Assembly: GCA_002298995.1 (NCBI GenBank)
Contig: DBMO01000073.1
Location: 1 to 20,442 of the forward strand
Direction: 5' to 3'
From: Desulfarculales bacterium UBA696
GTDB lineage: Bacteria > Desulfobacterota > Syntrophobacteria > Syntrophobacterales > Syntrophobacteraceae
DNA length: 20,442 nucleotides
Shown here: positions 14,347-20,442 of the stretch, in pieces
Layout of the letters: each line of letters starts with the position of its first letter
Position numbering within the stretch: the stretch's first letter is position 1
Notes under the pieces: model-generated
The model's input: the letters and a program-made list of their open reading frames with translations, nothing else
The model's database searches: none
What the model was told of the DNA's origin: nothing
Program-made: the position numbers and the translations under genes

Positions 14347-15150
14347 CTATCCCTGGACCACCGAAAACGGCGGGTAGTAGCGGGGGCGGACGGATGTAAG
14401 CGGATAAACCAGGCATTTTTTGGCAAGGATGGTGCCGGGATTTGTTACCGCGTTGCAGCCGATTTCGACCTCATCGCCAAGGATTGCCCCAAACTTTCGA
14501 AGGCCGGTGTCAATCAGATTTTCGCCAACGGAAACCCGGACGGTGCTCTCCTTTATTTTAAGGTTCGCCAGCTTCGTTCCGGCTCCCAGGTTCGATTGGC
14601 TTCCCAGAATGCTGTCGCCGATGTATGCAAAATGCCCTGCTTTGGCGCCGTCTAGCATAATGCTCGATTTCATTTCGGTGGTGTGTCCGACGACGCACCT
14701 GCTTCCGATTATGCATTTGCTGCGGATATAGGCGCCCTGTCTTACCTCGGTTTGCGCGCCTATTATGGTCGGGCCTTTCACCAGCGCCCCCGGCTCCAGT
14801 ACAGCCCCGGCGCCTATAAAGATGTCTTCGTCCCAGAGAACGCTTCCCGCAAACAGCACTGCCGCATCCGAGGTCTTTTCTCCGCCGATGTTCACAAGGA
14901 ACTGACCCTTTGTGACCTCTCCCCCGATTATCTCGAAGCCTTCCTCCAGTATTCTTCCCCGCCACAAAACCAACGTTTTTTCAAGCGGCCGGCCGAAATA
15001 GTTCACTTCTCCCACATTGGGGCGGAGATTTGACTGCAGGTGAGCTGAAATATTGCTTAGAGCATCCCAGACCCGGCTGCATCCGGCAAATAGGTCCTTT
15101 CCCGCAAATGAGGATAGATTGAAAAAAGCTTCGGGTTTCAGGAATTCCAT
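14347..15150 (-). CDS. GlmU-like left-handed beta-helix protein
   Basis: A 267-residue protein read leftwards from 15150 (AAAGGA lies about 6 bases upstream of the ATG; the frame is open further to 15207 without a good site). Residues 1-70 are helical; about 85-250 form a left-handed beta-helix of hexapeptide repeats (FIGAGAVLEPGALVKGPTIIGAQTEVRQGAYIRSKCIIG). AKAGHFAYIGDSILGSQSNLGAGT (169-192) closely resembles the acetyltransferase site of GlmU, including the catalytic His (H173). The N-terminal nucleotidyltransferase (Rossmann, LxxGxGTRM) domain is absent. It is probably an acyl- or acetyltransferase on a sugar or nucleotide-sugar, or a partner of a separate uridylyltransferase; substrate unknown. 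Stands alone on the minus strand, divergent from the gene at 15394. Confidence 0.82.
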   Translation of the reverse strand: MEFLKPEAFFNLSSFAGKDLFAGCSRVWDALSNISAHLQSNLRPNVGEVNYFGRPLEKTLVLWRGRILEEGFEIIGGEVTKGQFLVNIGGEKTSDAAVLFAGSVLWDEDIFIGAGAVLEPGALVKGPTIIGAQTEVRQGAYIRSKCIIGSRCVVGHTTEMKSSIMLDGAKAGHFAYIGDSILGSQSNLGAGTKLANLKIKESTVRVSVGENLIDTGLRKFGAILGDEVEIGCNAVTNPGTILAKKCLVYPLTSVRPRYYPPFSVVQG

Positions 15151-15393
15151 ATTAATTCCTTTTCTGAGTATGCAACACTGGTGGGCAAGATGAGGCGCTG
15201 TGTCCACCTTACTAGATTTCCCTCCGGCGAATCGCAGGGAATGAATACAAAAAATTGTTCGGATTTAGCATTTCTTCCGTATTATTTATAACGAAAGTCG
15301 TCAAACAGGAAACAACCTTTTACTGCCGGCGGTATCGGCTGCGGGTGCTTGCTTCCCGCTCGCACTTAACCGCGGCCGGCACAGGAGGAAGAT

Positions 15394-16035
15394 GTGAAGG
15401 TCCAATGTCCCAAATGCCTGATCAGTTTCACCATCCCTGATGAAAAAGTACCCGAGGGGAAAACGCTCAGAATCGCCTGCCCAAAATGCAGGGTCCCAAT
15501 AGAAGTAAGCGCCGGACCGCTTGAGGTGGAAAACCACGATGTGGGCGGCATTTCCGATTTTCCCGAAATGGATGGTGGCTCTGCCTCCATAGACGTTGTG
15601 GAGGAGGGCGTAAAGACAGCTCTTTTGTGCGTCTCCAATAAGAAGCTTGCCGAGGGGCTCGCGCCGTTGCTAATGGGACTTGATTTTTGGGTGGTTCATG
15701 CAGCCAGGGCGGGTTTCGCCCTTGGCAAACTCCACCACAATACTTATGATCTCATCATCTTGGAGGAAAATTTTGACGCGGCCAAATCAGCCGACAATCT
15801 GGTCCTCCATCATGTTCAGCTTTTACCCATGCATGTACGAAGGCGTTTTTATCTCTGCCTTCTCTCCGAGTCAATGCCCACGCTGGACGCAATGCTTGCA
15901 TTCCGGATGGGCGCTAACATGATCCTAAATGTACGGGACCTGGAAAAAGCAAAAATCATTTTTGCCCGCTCGATGAAAGAGTACAAAACTTTCTACGGCT
16001 TCTTCAATGCCGAATTGAACAGAAAGCAGGCCTGA
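15394..16035 (+). CDS. MJ0042-type zinc-ribbon protein with receiver-like domain
   Basis: A 213-residue protein starting at GTG 15394, with AGGAGG (15383-15388) five bases upstream; an ATG at 15392 is out of frame. The N-terminus is a zinc ribbon of the MJ0042 type: CPKC (C5, C8) and CPKC (C29, C32), with the family's FTIPDEKVPEGKTLRIACPKC pattern. An acidic linker (40-70) precedes a domain of about 135 residues with alternating strands and helices (TALLCVSNKKLAEGLAPLLMGL, YDLIILEENFD, RRRFYLCLLSESMPTL, RMGANMILNVRDL). This follows the receiver-domain order, but the conserved acidic pair and Lys are not evident, suggesting a pseudo-receiver. Role unknown; such ribbons are common in Deltaproteobacteria. 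Confidence 0.8.
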   Translation: MKVQCPKCLISFTIPDEKVPEGKTLRIACPKCRVPIEVSAGPLEVENHDVGGISDFPEMDGGSASIDVVEEGVKTALLCVSNKKLAEGLAPLLMGLDFWVVHAARAGFALGKLHHNTYDLIILEENFDAAKSADNLVLHHVQLLPMHVRRRFYLCLLSESMPTLDAMLAFRMGANMILNVRDLEKAKIIFARSMKEYKTFYGFFNAELNRKQA

Positions 16036-16087
16036 AGAATACAGCCGGGACAGTTCTCACCATGGAGCGGGAATTCAGGAGCTCCCA

Positions 16088-16354
16088 ATGTGCAGACATC
16101 CCCGGTTGAGAATGGAGAGTTGTGTGGCCACCATCCTGGATGTGAACACCTTCCTTGGCGACGCACAGATCAGGCCAGAGATCATTCACCAGTTCGAACG
16201 CATCAGGTCTTACTTGAAGGCTGTTTCGGAGGATAGTGTCGATGAGGCGGACATTGACAGGATAGAGGAGGCCACCAACCAACTGCTTTGCGAAATAGCA
16301 AGCAAGGAAGAAATGCGCGGAATAAGATACTACTCCGTGGATTGGATCAATTGA
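16088..16354 (+). CDS. Small acidic hypothetical protein
   Basis: An 88-residue protein. AGGAG (16077-16081) lies 6 bases upstream of ATG 16088; an internal ATG at 16112 is a weaker alternative. The C-terminal half is predicted helical and acidic (SEDSVDEADIDRIEEATNQLLCEIASKEEM), and no membrane segment or known motif is seen. It begins 52 bases after the zinc-ribbon gene on the same strand and may be co-transcribed with it. Family not recognised. Confidence 0.6.
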   Translation: MCRHPRLRMESCVATILDVNTFLGDAQIRPEIIHQFERIRSYLKAVSEDSVDEADIDRIEEATNQLLCEIASKEEMRGIRYYSVDWIN

Positions 16355-16401
16355 TCGCTTCCCTTGTTTCAGGCACTGGGTTAGGCCGGATCGCACGGGC
16401 T

Positions 16402-16445
16402 GGGCTCGGACACTTGCATGTCCGATAAGCCCATGCGCCGTTTTT
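16402..16445 (+). terminator. Hairpin plus T-run after the 88-residue gene
   Basis: GGGCT-CGGACA (16402-16412) pairs with TGTCCG (16419-16424) and, after a three-base bulge, AGCCC (16428-16432). TTTTT follows at 16441-16445. It separates this gene from the convergent exported-protein gene ending at 16479. Confidence 0.45.
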
Positions 16446-16478
16446 GTTCACCTGGTCTCTCCAACCCGATACCCCGAA

Positions 16479-18098
16479 TTACCGATGGCCTCCTGCGCCG
16501 CCTCCACCTGCAAAGCCGCCTCCACCGTGGAATCCGCCTCCACCTGCAAAGCCCCCTCCACCGTGGAATCCGCCTCCGCTGGACGCGTGAAATCCTCCGC
16601 CCATCGAGGCACGAGATGCCCCTCCACCTCCAATCGAGGCATGGGATCCCCCAAAGCCTGGAGCGCTGCCGGGGGCATGAAGACCCCCTCCGCTAAGGCC
16701 CTGTGAGCCAACGGAAGGAGCTGAAGAAGGCTTGGACGGCATGGCTCCGAAAGAGGATGCCCCTAGAGAGTGGTTTATCGATGGAGCGTTCGGCCGGGCC
16801 GTTGCAGCGCCGGCGGCAGGACCAGGAGTGACGGTCTTGGATACACCGCCAAACCCGGATGGTGGGGCCTGGGCAGCATTACCGGATATACCGGGGCTTA
16901 CCGGGCTGCCGGCTACTCCACCTCGTTCGCCAATATCCATGTCCCTCCCGAGTTCCTTGGTTTGCCCGACCATCTGTTTGGCTGCCAAAGCGCTGTTGTT
17001 CGGTACTGTCGCCGTTGTGGGTGGTATAAGCTGTTTTTCAGCCGTTCCCGAACTCCCCAGTGCTTGCGAGGTCGAACCAGGCGCCGAAGCGCCCCACCCG
17101 GAGTGAGGATCGGCAATCGTTGCCGATTGAGATTTCTGGATGCTCCGGTTCAAAATCGATTGGGCTGCCTGCTGCTGGCTAGCAGTTCTCAAACCAGTCG
17201 TGCCTCCGTTAATTGCCGCTGCCACCGCACCCACGGCAACCGTTCCCGCGGCTGCCCCGTTGCCTGTCCCAACGGCAGCACCGACCGTTGTAGACAGGGC
17301 CGCTTGCTGGCTTGGCGTCAACACGGCGCCGGAAACCGGAGAACTCGTAACCGGGCTCACTCTTTCGACACTTCCTGCTAGTGTCGCGACCTGGTTGGTG
17401 ACCGCGCCGACAACAACGCCGTTTGGCCCGACAACTACTTTGTTGAAATCGTTCAGTACAAAAAATCCGCCAAAGCCTACCGGACCCCACCAGAACGGAA
17501 AGGGAACGTATGAGTACATGAAATCGTAGTCCCAGGGCGGCGGGTAATACGTTACAACCGGCGGACCCGTATCGTAGTAATAGTTTTCCTTGTAGTTGTA
17601 ATCGTAGTCAGGGGGGTATCCCGAGGCGTATCGGTTCGGCGGAGGATTTTCCGAGCCGTAATAGTTTGCCGCCGGAGGAATCTTGTCTGCTCCACCCGAG
17701 AACGCTATGCGAAGACCCAGATCGGCACTTATGTCTTCGACCTTCTGGATGACTTTTACCTTGTTCATGGCCAATTTTCCGTTTTCGGCCGCCTTTGCTG
17801 CGGATTCCTCGATATCCGCCAAGACATTCGGCGTCACCGGGTAATCGGCAATCCAGCCATTCTTGGGGGCTATGCCGACTGAAGCCAAAACTTTTTCGGC
17901 CTTTGCCTCATCATTCGTTTTGGTCAACCTGAGCTCTTTTGCAAGCTTGACTGCAAAATCTCCCTCGCGCACGAGGGGCTGTTCAATTGGGGGCGAGGCT
18001 GGAGTCGCCCCCGGAGGGCTCGATTCCGCACTTGCTTGAACGTATGTCATCAGGATGAGCAAGCAAAGAGCGCTTGCCAATGAAATCAGCCTCTTCAT
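16479..18098 (-). CDS. Exported Gly/His-rich repetitive protein
   Basis: A 539-residue protein read leftwards from 18098, where AAGGAG lies five bases upstream of the ATG. A Sec signal peptide (MKRLISLASALCLLILMTYVQASA) with an AxA-type cleavage site is followed by a folded-looking region (40-145; GDFAVKLAKELRLTKT...). A Tyr/Pro-rich stretch comes next (150-200; NYYGSENPPPNRY, YDYNYKENYYYDTGPP) with aromatic strands (FPFWWGPVGFGGFFVL). A long Ala/Gly/Ser low-complexity part ends in GGGFHGGGGFAG repeats. It is most likely periplasmic, outer-membrane or surface associated. Exact function unknown; FHGGGG tails are seen in exported proteins of Deltaproteobacteria and could bind metal through the His residues (inference). 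It is isolated on the minus strand. Confidence 0.8.
   Translation of the reverse strand: MKRLISLASALCLLILMTYVQASAESSPPGATPASPPIEQPLVREGDFAVKLAKELRLTKTNDEAKAEKVLASVGIAPKNGWIADYPVTPNVLADIEESAAKAAENGKLAMNKVKVIQKVEDISADLGLRIAFSGGADKIPPAANYYGSENPPPNRYASGYPPDYDYNYKENYYYDTGPPVVTYYPPPWDYDFMYSYVPFPFWWGPVGFGGFFVLNDFNKVVVGPNGVVVGAVTNQVATLAGSVERVSPVTSSPVSGAVLTPSQQAALSTTVGAAVGTGNGAAAGTVAVGAVAAAINGGTTGLRTASQQQAAQSILNRSIQKSQSATIADPHSGWGASAPGSTSQALGSSGTAEKQLIPPTTATVPNNSALAAKQMVGQTKELGRDMDIGERGGVAGSPVSPGISGNAAQAPPSGFGGVSKTVTPGPAAGAATARPNAPSINHSLGASSFGAMPSKPSSAPSVGSQGLSGGGLHAPGSAPGFGGSHASIGGGGASRASMGGGFHASSGGGFHGGGGFAGGGGFHGGGGFAGGGGAGGHR
16501..16572. repeat. Two tandem copies of a 36-bp coding repeat
   Basis: 16501-16536 and 16537-16572 are identical apart from one G/C change. 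Read on the minus strand they encode two copies of a 12-residue unit rich in Gly with one His and two Phe, at the C-terminus of the exported protein. A partial further unit follows at 16573. Confidence 0.85.
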
Positions 18099-18237
18099 AG
18101 CTGCTCCTTTTCATGTTCGCTTTGGTCTATAAAGATAATCATTGTGCCAGAATAGCGCGGAGACGCGAAAGGTTATTATGGGCGGTTTTTAGCAGCCGTA
18201 AGCGCTCTTTTTGTGATATCCTAGTGGTGATTGATTG

Positions 18238-18426
18238 ATGTCCATTCGTAGGGAACTCCCGGAAGGCGGTGAGACGGTGATCAGATCAGTCATTGCATGG
18301 TTGATTTGGTTCTTTGCTGTTGCTGCACTCGTTTTCTTTCTGAGTAGCGCCCACAAGGCAAAAAACCAAGGCGATCTCCCTTCGCCCGGCCGGATGGCGC
18401 CGGGGTATCGTTTGTATATGGATTGA
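18238..18426 (+). CDS. Small single-pass membrane protein
   Basis: ATG 18238 gives 62 residues: MSIRRELPEGGETVIRS, then a membrane segment (VIAWLIWFFAVAALVFFLSS), then a basic/polar tail (AHKAKNQGDLPSPGRMAPGYRLYMD). The ribosome site at 18238 is weak. An internal GTG at 18277, with GGAAGG 10 bases upstream, would give 49 residues beginning MIRSVIAW and may be the true start. It is divergent from the exported-protein gene and ends 40 bases before the pseudouridine synthase gene, with which it may share a transcript. Family not recognised. Confidence 0.5.
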   Translation: MSIRRELPEGGETVIRSVIAWLIWFFAVAALVFFLSSAHKAKNQGDLPSPGRMAPGYRLYMD

Positions 18427-18466
18427 GCCCGCTGCCATAACTCGGCCTAAGCTAACCATTATAGAT

Positions 18467-19435
18467 ATGCAGTCCGAATATTCTTTTATTGTATCGGACG
18501 CTCAGAGGGGCAGGAGAATCGACCAGCTTCTGAGCGGTCTCATTCCGGATCTTTCCCGAAGCCATCTGCAAAGGCTAATCCGGGATGAACTGGTGCGGGT
18601 GAACGGTGTTGCCGTAAAGCCCAGCTATGAGGCGAGGGCCGGAGACCTGATCCGGGCCGTCATCCCCGCTCCGGACCCGGAGTCGGCCCTGAAGCCGGAG
18701 CCAATGGACCTTGACGTGCTTTTCGAAGATGAAGACCTGCTAATAATTAATAAACCGTCGGGCTTGGTCGTCCACCCCGGCGCCGGTCACTTCGAGGGCA
18801 CTCTCGTCCACGGCCTGCTCGCTCACTCGCCTCGCCTTGCCATACAAGGGGCCCCGCTTCGCCCCGGAATAGTCCATCGGCTCGATAAGGATACCTCAGG
18901 TGCGCTGGTCATCGCAAAGAGCGAGCGCGCCTACCTGGACCTGGTAAAGCAGTTCAAGGAACACGGGGTGCGGAAGGAATACCTGGCCCTGGTTTACGGA
19001 AGCCCGGAAAACCGGGTGGGCGAGATCAGGACCATGCTTGGAAGGCATCCCGGGGACCGCAAGAAAATGGCGGTTCTGCGCGGGGGCGGCCGCGAAGCGC
19101 TCTCACGCTGGAAGGTCCTGAAGGACTGGAAGGAAGCTTCTCTTTTGCGTGTAGAGATTGAGACGGGCAGGACCCACCAGATACGGGTGCACCTGAGCCA
19201 CCTTAATCATCCGGTTATAGGAGACGAGACTTACGGGGGCGGGAAAAAGCGGGCGAGGTCGGTAAAGTCGGACGCAGTCCGCGCACTGTTGCTAAATGCA
19301 GGCAGACAGATGCTTCATGCACGCCGTCTCGAATTCACGCACCCGGTCGCGGGCGGACTGGTGTCGGCAACAGCGCCGCTGCCGGAAGATTTCATGGATA
19401 TTGAAGAAGGACTTGATTTGCTGACGAAAAAATGA
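18467..19435 (+). CDS. rluD: RluA/RluD-family pseudouridine synthase
   Basis: A 322-residue enzyme converting uridine to pseudouridine in RNA. An S4 RNA-binding domain spans about 15-65 (RRIDQLLSGLIPDLSRSHLQRLIRDELVRVNG). The catalytic domain has motif I INKPSGLVVHPGAGH and motif II GIVHRLDKDTSG with catalytic D140, followed by KEYLALVYG, ETGRTHQIRVHLSHLNHPVIGDETYGG and QMLHARRLEFTHP. Length and S4 fusion match RluD (23S rRNA U1911/1915/1917 in E. coli), but RluC-like targets cannot be excluded from sequence alone. It is last in its direction and convergent with the receiver gene. Confidence 0.9.
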   Translation: MQSEYSFIVSDAQRGRRIDQLLSGLIPDLSRSHLQRLIRDELVRVNGVAVKPSYEARAGDLIRAVIPAPDPESALKPEPMDLDVLFEDEDLLIINKPSGLVVHPGAGHFEGTLVHGLLAHSPRLAIQGAPLRPGIVHRLDKDTSGALVIAKSERAYLDLVKQFKEHGVRKEYLALVYGSPENRVGEIRTMLGRHPGDRKKMAVLRGGGREALSRWKVLKDWKEASLLRVEIETGRTHQIRVHLSHLNHPVIGDETYGGGKKRARSVKSDAVRALLLNAGRQMLHARRLEFTHPVAGGLVSATAPLPEDFMDIEEGLDLLTKK

Positions 19436-19442
19436 ATTGAGG

Positions 19443-19459
19443 TTTTCAGGCACTGAAAA
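19443..19459. terminator. Perfect hairpin between convergent genes
   Basis: TTTTCAG (19443-19449) pairs with CTGAAAA (19453-19459) around GCA. It lies in the 48-base gap between the pseudouridine synthase and the leftward receiver gene. A/T arms suit either direction, but the stem has few G-C pairs. Confidence 0.35.
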
Positions 19460-19483
19460 ATTAGTTAACCGGATCTGGCCGCA

Positions 19484-19939
19484 TCAGGCGGCTGCTATCC
19501 CCTCGCTATCGACCAGGTTCAAATCTACCCGGGACTTGTGTTTTTTTTGACAGGCTTTTCCATGCTTCTTGTTCCTGCCCGCCACCGCTTTTATCATTGC
19601 GGCGATCTCGGCCCCTGACACGCTGTCCTTTTGCAGGAAATAATTTGCGCCATACCTTTCGGCAATCACCCGGTATTCCGGAAGATCGTAGCTGGTGAAT
19701 ATGCTCACCACCTGGTTGGGACGGGCGACTTTGATCTCGCGGGTAAGCTCGAGCCCGTTTTTCTTGGGCAGCCTTATATCCATGAAAACAACGTCCGGGC
19801 ACATCCTGTCGATCTGATCCAGCACACCCTCGCCGTCCGCCGATTCGCTGATCGTAAGGGTAGGGATGTACATCTTCAGGATATCCTTGAACGAGCGCCG
19901 GAAAAAGTCATTGTTTTCGACGATCAGAATTGACGGCAT
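19484..19939 (-). CDS. Stand-alone response-regulator receiver protein
   Basis: A 151-residue protein read leftwards from 19939 with GGGAGG just upstream of the ATG. The receiver domain is residues 1-125: ILIVENN, phospho-acceptor D54 (VVFMDIRLPKKNG), T82 (SIFTSYD), K104 (YFLQKDS). A basic tail (GRNKKHGKACQKKHKSR) follows, with no DNA-binding or enzymatic output domain. Oddity: the acidic pair that binds Mg2+ is E8-N9, with Asn where the second acid is expected. It is not adjacent to a kinase; the nearest is 13 kb away at 5054. It may act as a phosphorelay or protein-contact module. Confidence 0.85.
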   Translation of the reverse strand: MPSILIVENNDFFRRSFKDILKMYIPTLTISESADGEGVLDQIDRMCPDVVFMDIRLPKKNGLELTREIKVARPNQVVSIFTSYDLPEYRVIAERYGANYFLQKDSVSGAEIAAMIKAVAGRNKKHGKACQKKHKSRVDLNLVDSEGIAAA

Positions 19940-19971
19940 TGCTCCCTCCCGCTAACTTCCTCAATGATGAT

Positions 19972-19992
19972 GGACCGGAGAACTGCCGGTCC
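19972..19992 (-). promoter_or_regulatory. 5' leader hairpin of the receiver gene
   Basis: GGACCGG (19972-19978) and CCGGTCC (19986-19992) form a perfect 7-bp stem with a seven-base loop, about 33 bases upstream of the receiver gene's ATG. It could affect message stability or end upstream transcription; no direct evidence. Confidence 0.35.
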
Positions 19993-20411
19993 TGCCTGGC
20001 ATAATATTCATGATAGAGGAGCCGGTAAATAAGGGTTTTAAGGTATTTGCCGGATAGAGTGACTCTATTTTGTCCGCTCCGAAGCGGATGCTTCTACATA
20101 CCTACCCATCTAGTGGAGGCTGGCGCAGTCCGTCTACTGACGGGCGAGGTTCAGGTGATTATGCGTGGAGCTTTACAAGAAGCGGGCACGATGGCCCCCT
20201 TTGCTATACCTGGAGATTGTTTCTCATTGTTTTCAACTCCTTGGAGCGTGGCGCCGGCAAATAGACCAACGCTTAACTCGTGACCAGCAACCGGATCCAA
20301 CCTTTCCACTTGACACAAAACCCTGGTAAGGCTCTATAAGCTCTTAACAGAAACCGGTTCGATGCCGAATATAAATAATACTGATTTGCGTTCAAGTTGC
20401 GCCTAAAAGCC
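19993..20411. other. Gene-free right-hand stretch with several short stems
   Basis: No gene is supported. The longest frame (TTG at 20047 to 20283, 78 codons) has no ribosome site, is overlapped by another open frame and matches nothing I know. Short perfect stems occur: CCGCT-CCGA-AGCGG near 20071-20085 and CCGTC-TACT-GACGG near 20130-20145. The odd palindrome ATAGAGTGACTCTAT lies near 20054-20068. Confidence 0.45.
20310..20340 (+). promoter_or_regulatory. Sigma-70-like promoter near the right edge
   Basis: A perfect TTGACA (20310-20315) is followed after 18-19 bases by CTATAA/TATAAG (20334-20340). It points rightwards out of the window. The gene it would serve is not visible. Confidence 0.4.
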
Positions 20412-20442
20412 GATGGGTTCCGCTCCGCTCCACCCATCCTAC
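20412..20442. repeat. REP-like palindrome at window edge
   Basis: GATGGGT (20412-20418) and ACCCATC (20432-20438) flank a 13-base TCCGCT-repeat centre, then CCTAC. This resembles the very widespread intergenic GATGGGT(T)CCGCT...CCACCCATCCTAC elements. It may continue beyond the window. Confidence 0.5.

Noticed and set aside
14104..14655. 183-codon open frame on the plus strand
   Set aside because: It overlaps the 3' end of the beta-helix gene on the other strand, has no ribosome site and crosses the REP-like and terminator region.
16770..17381. 203-codon open frame on the plus strand
   Set aside because: Antisense to the low-complexity part of the exported protein; its Cys/Arg-rich composition is typical of a shadow frame.
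19510..19535. tRNA T-arm-like GGTTCAAATC
   Set aside because: Flanking bases do not pair into a T-stem, and it lies inside the receiver gene; no cloverleaf can be drawn.
20047..20283. 78-codon frame from a TTG near the right end
   Set aside because: No ribosome site, an overlapping alternative frame and no recognisable sequence; kept only as part of the intergenic description.

Overview
The window looks like chromosomal DNA of a Gram-negative, probably deltaproteobacterial (Desulfobacterota, perhaps Syntrophobacter-like) organism. This is an inference from three things: a GAF histidine kinase paired with a sigma-54 activator, an aromatic-pathway operon with a fused pheA, and an MJ0042-type zinc-ribbon protein with a glycine/histidine-rich exported protein. 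No rRNA, tRNA, CRISPR array, transposase or integrase was recognised.

Left part (1 to about 5000) is visibly AT-richer and reads as an accessory island. It holds three same-strand genes of unknown function: a PD-(D/E)xK-like protein (203-856), an unrecognised 213-aa protein (950-1591) and a 517-aa protein with a HEFMH zinc-protease-type motif (1619-3172). A long gene-poor stretch follows. Then comes a small membrane protein (3865-4416) bracketed by two nearly identical ~114-bp direct repeats (3723-3836 and 4445-4557), each carrying CACAGGCA/TGCCTGTG palindromes. The left repeat supplies a false N-terminal extension to that gene.

From about 5050 the composition becomes GC-rich and core-like. 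A GAF-HisKA histidine kinase overlaps a sigma-54-dependent response regulator, forming a two-component operon of unknown target. A 36-residue membrane miniprotein with an excellent ribosome site follows. A VOC-fold protein sits on the minus strand, then moaA (molybdenum cofactor).

At 10053-14048 an operon pheA-aroD-aroE-aroA, with overlapping or closely spaced genes, covers steps from 3-dehydroquinate towards phenylpyruvate. aroK and aroC, needed to join these steps, are not in the window. A convergent hairpin and a REP-like inverted repeat separate aroA from a minus-strand GlmU-like left-handed beta-helix protein.

The right part carries a zinc-ribbon/receiver-like protein, a small acidic protein, a large exported Gly/His-rich repeat protein on the minus strand, a small membrane protein, an RluA/RluD-family pseudouridine synthase and a stand-alone receiver protein with an altered acidic pocket. 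The last ~500 bases hold no convincing gene, only hairpins, a sigma-70-like promoter and a REP-like palindrome at the very end.
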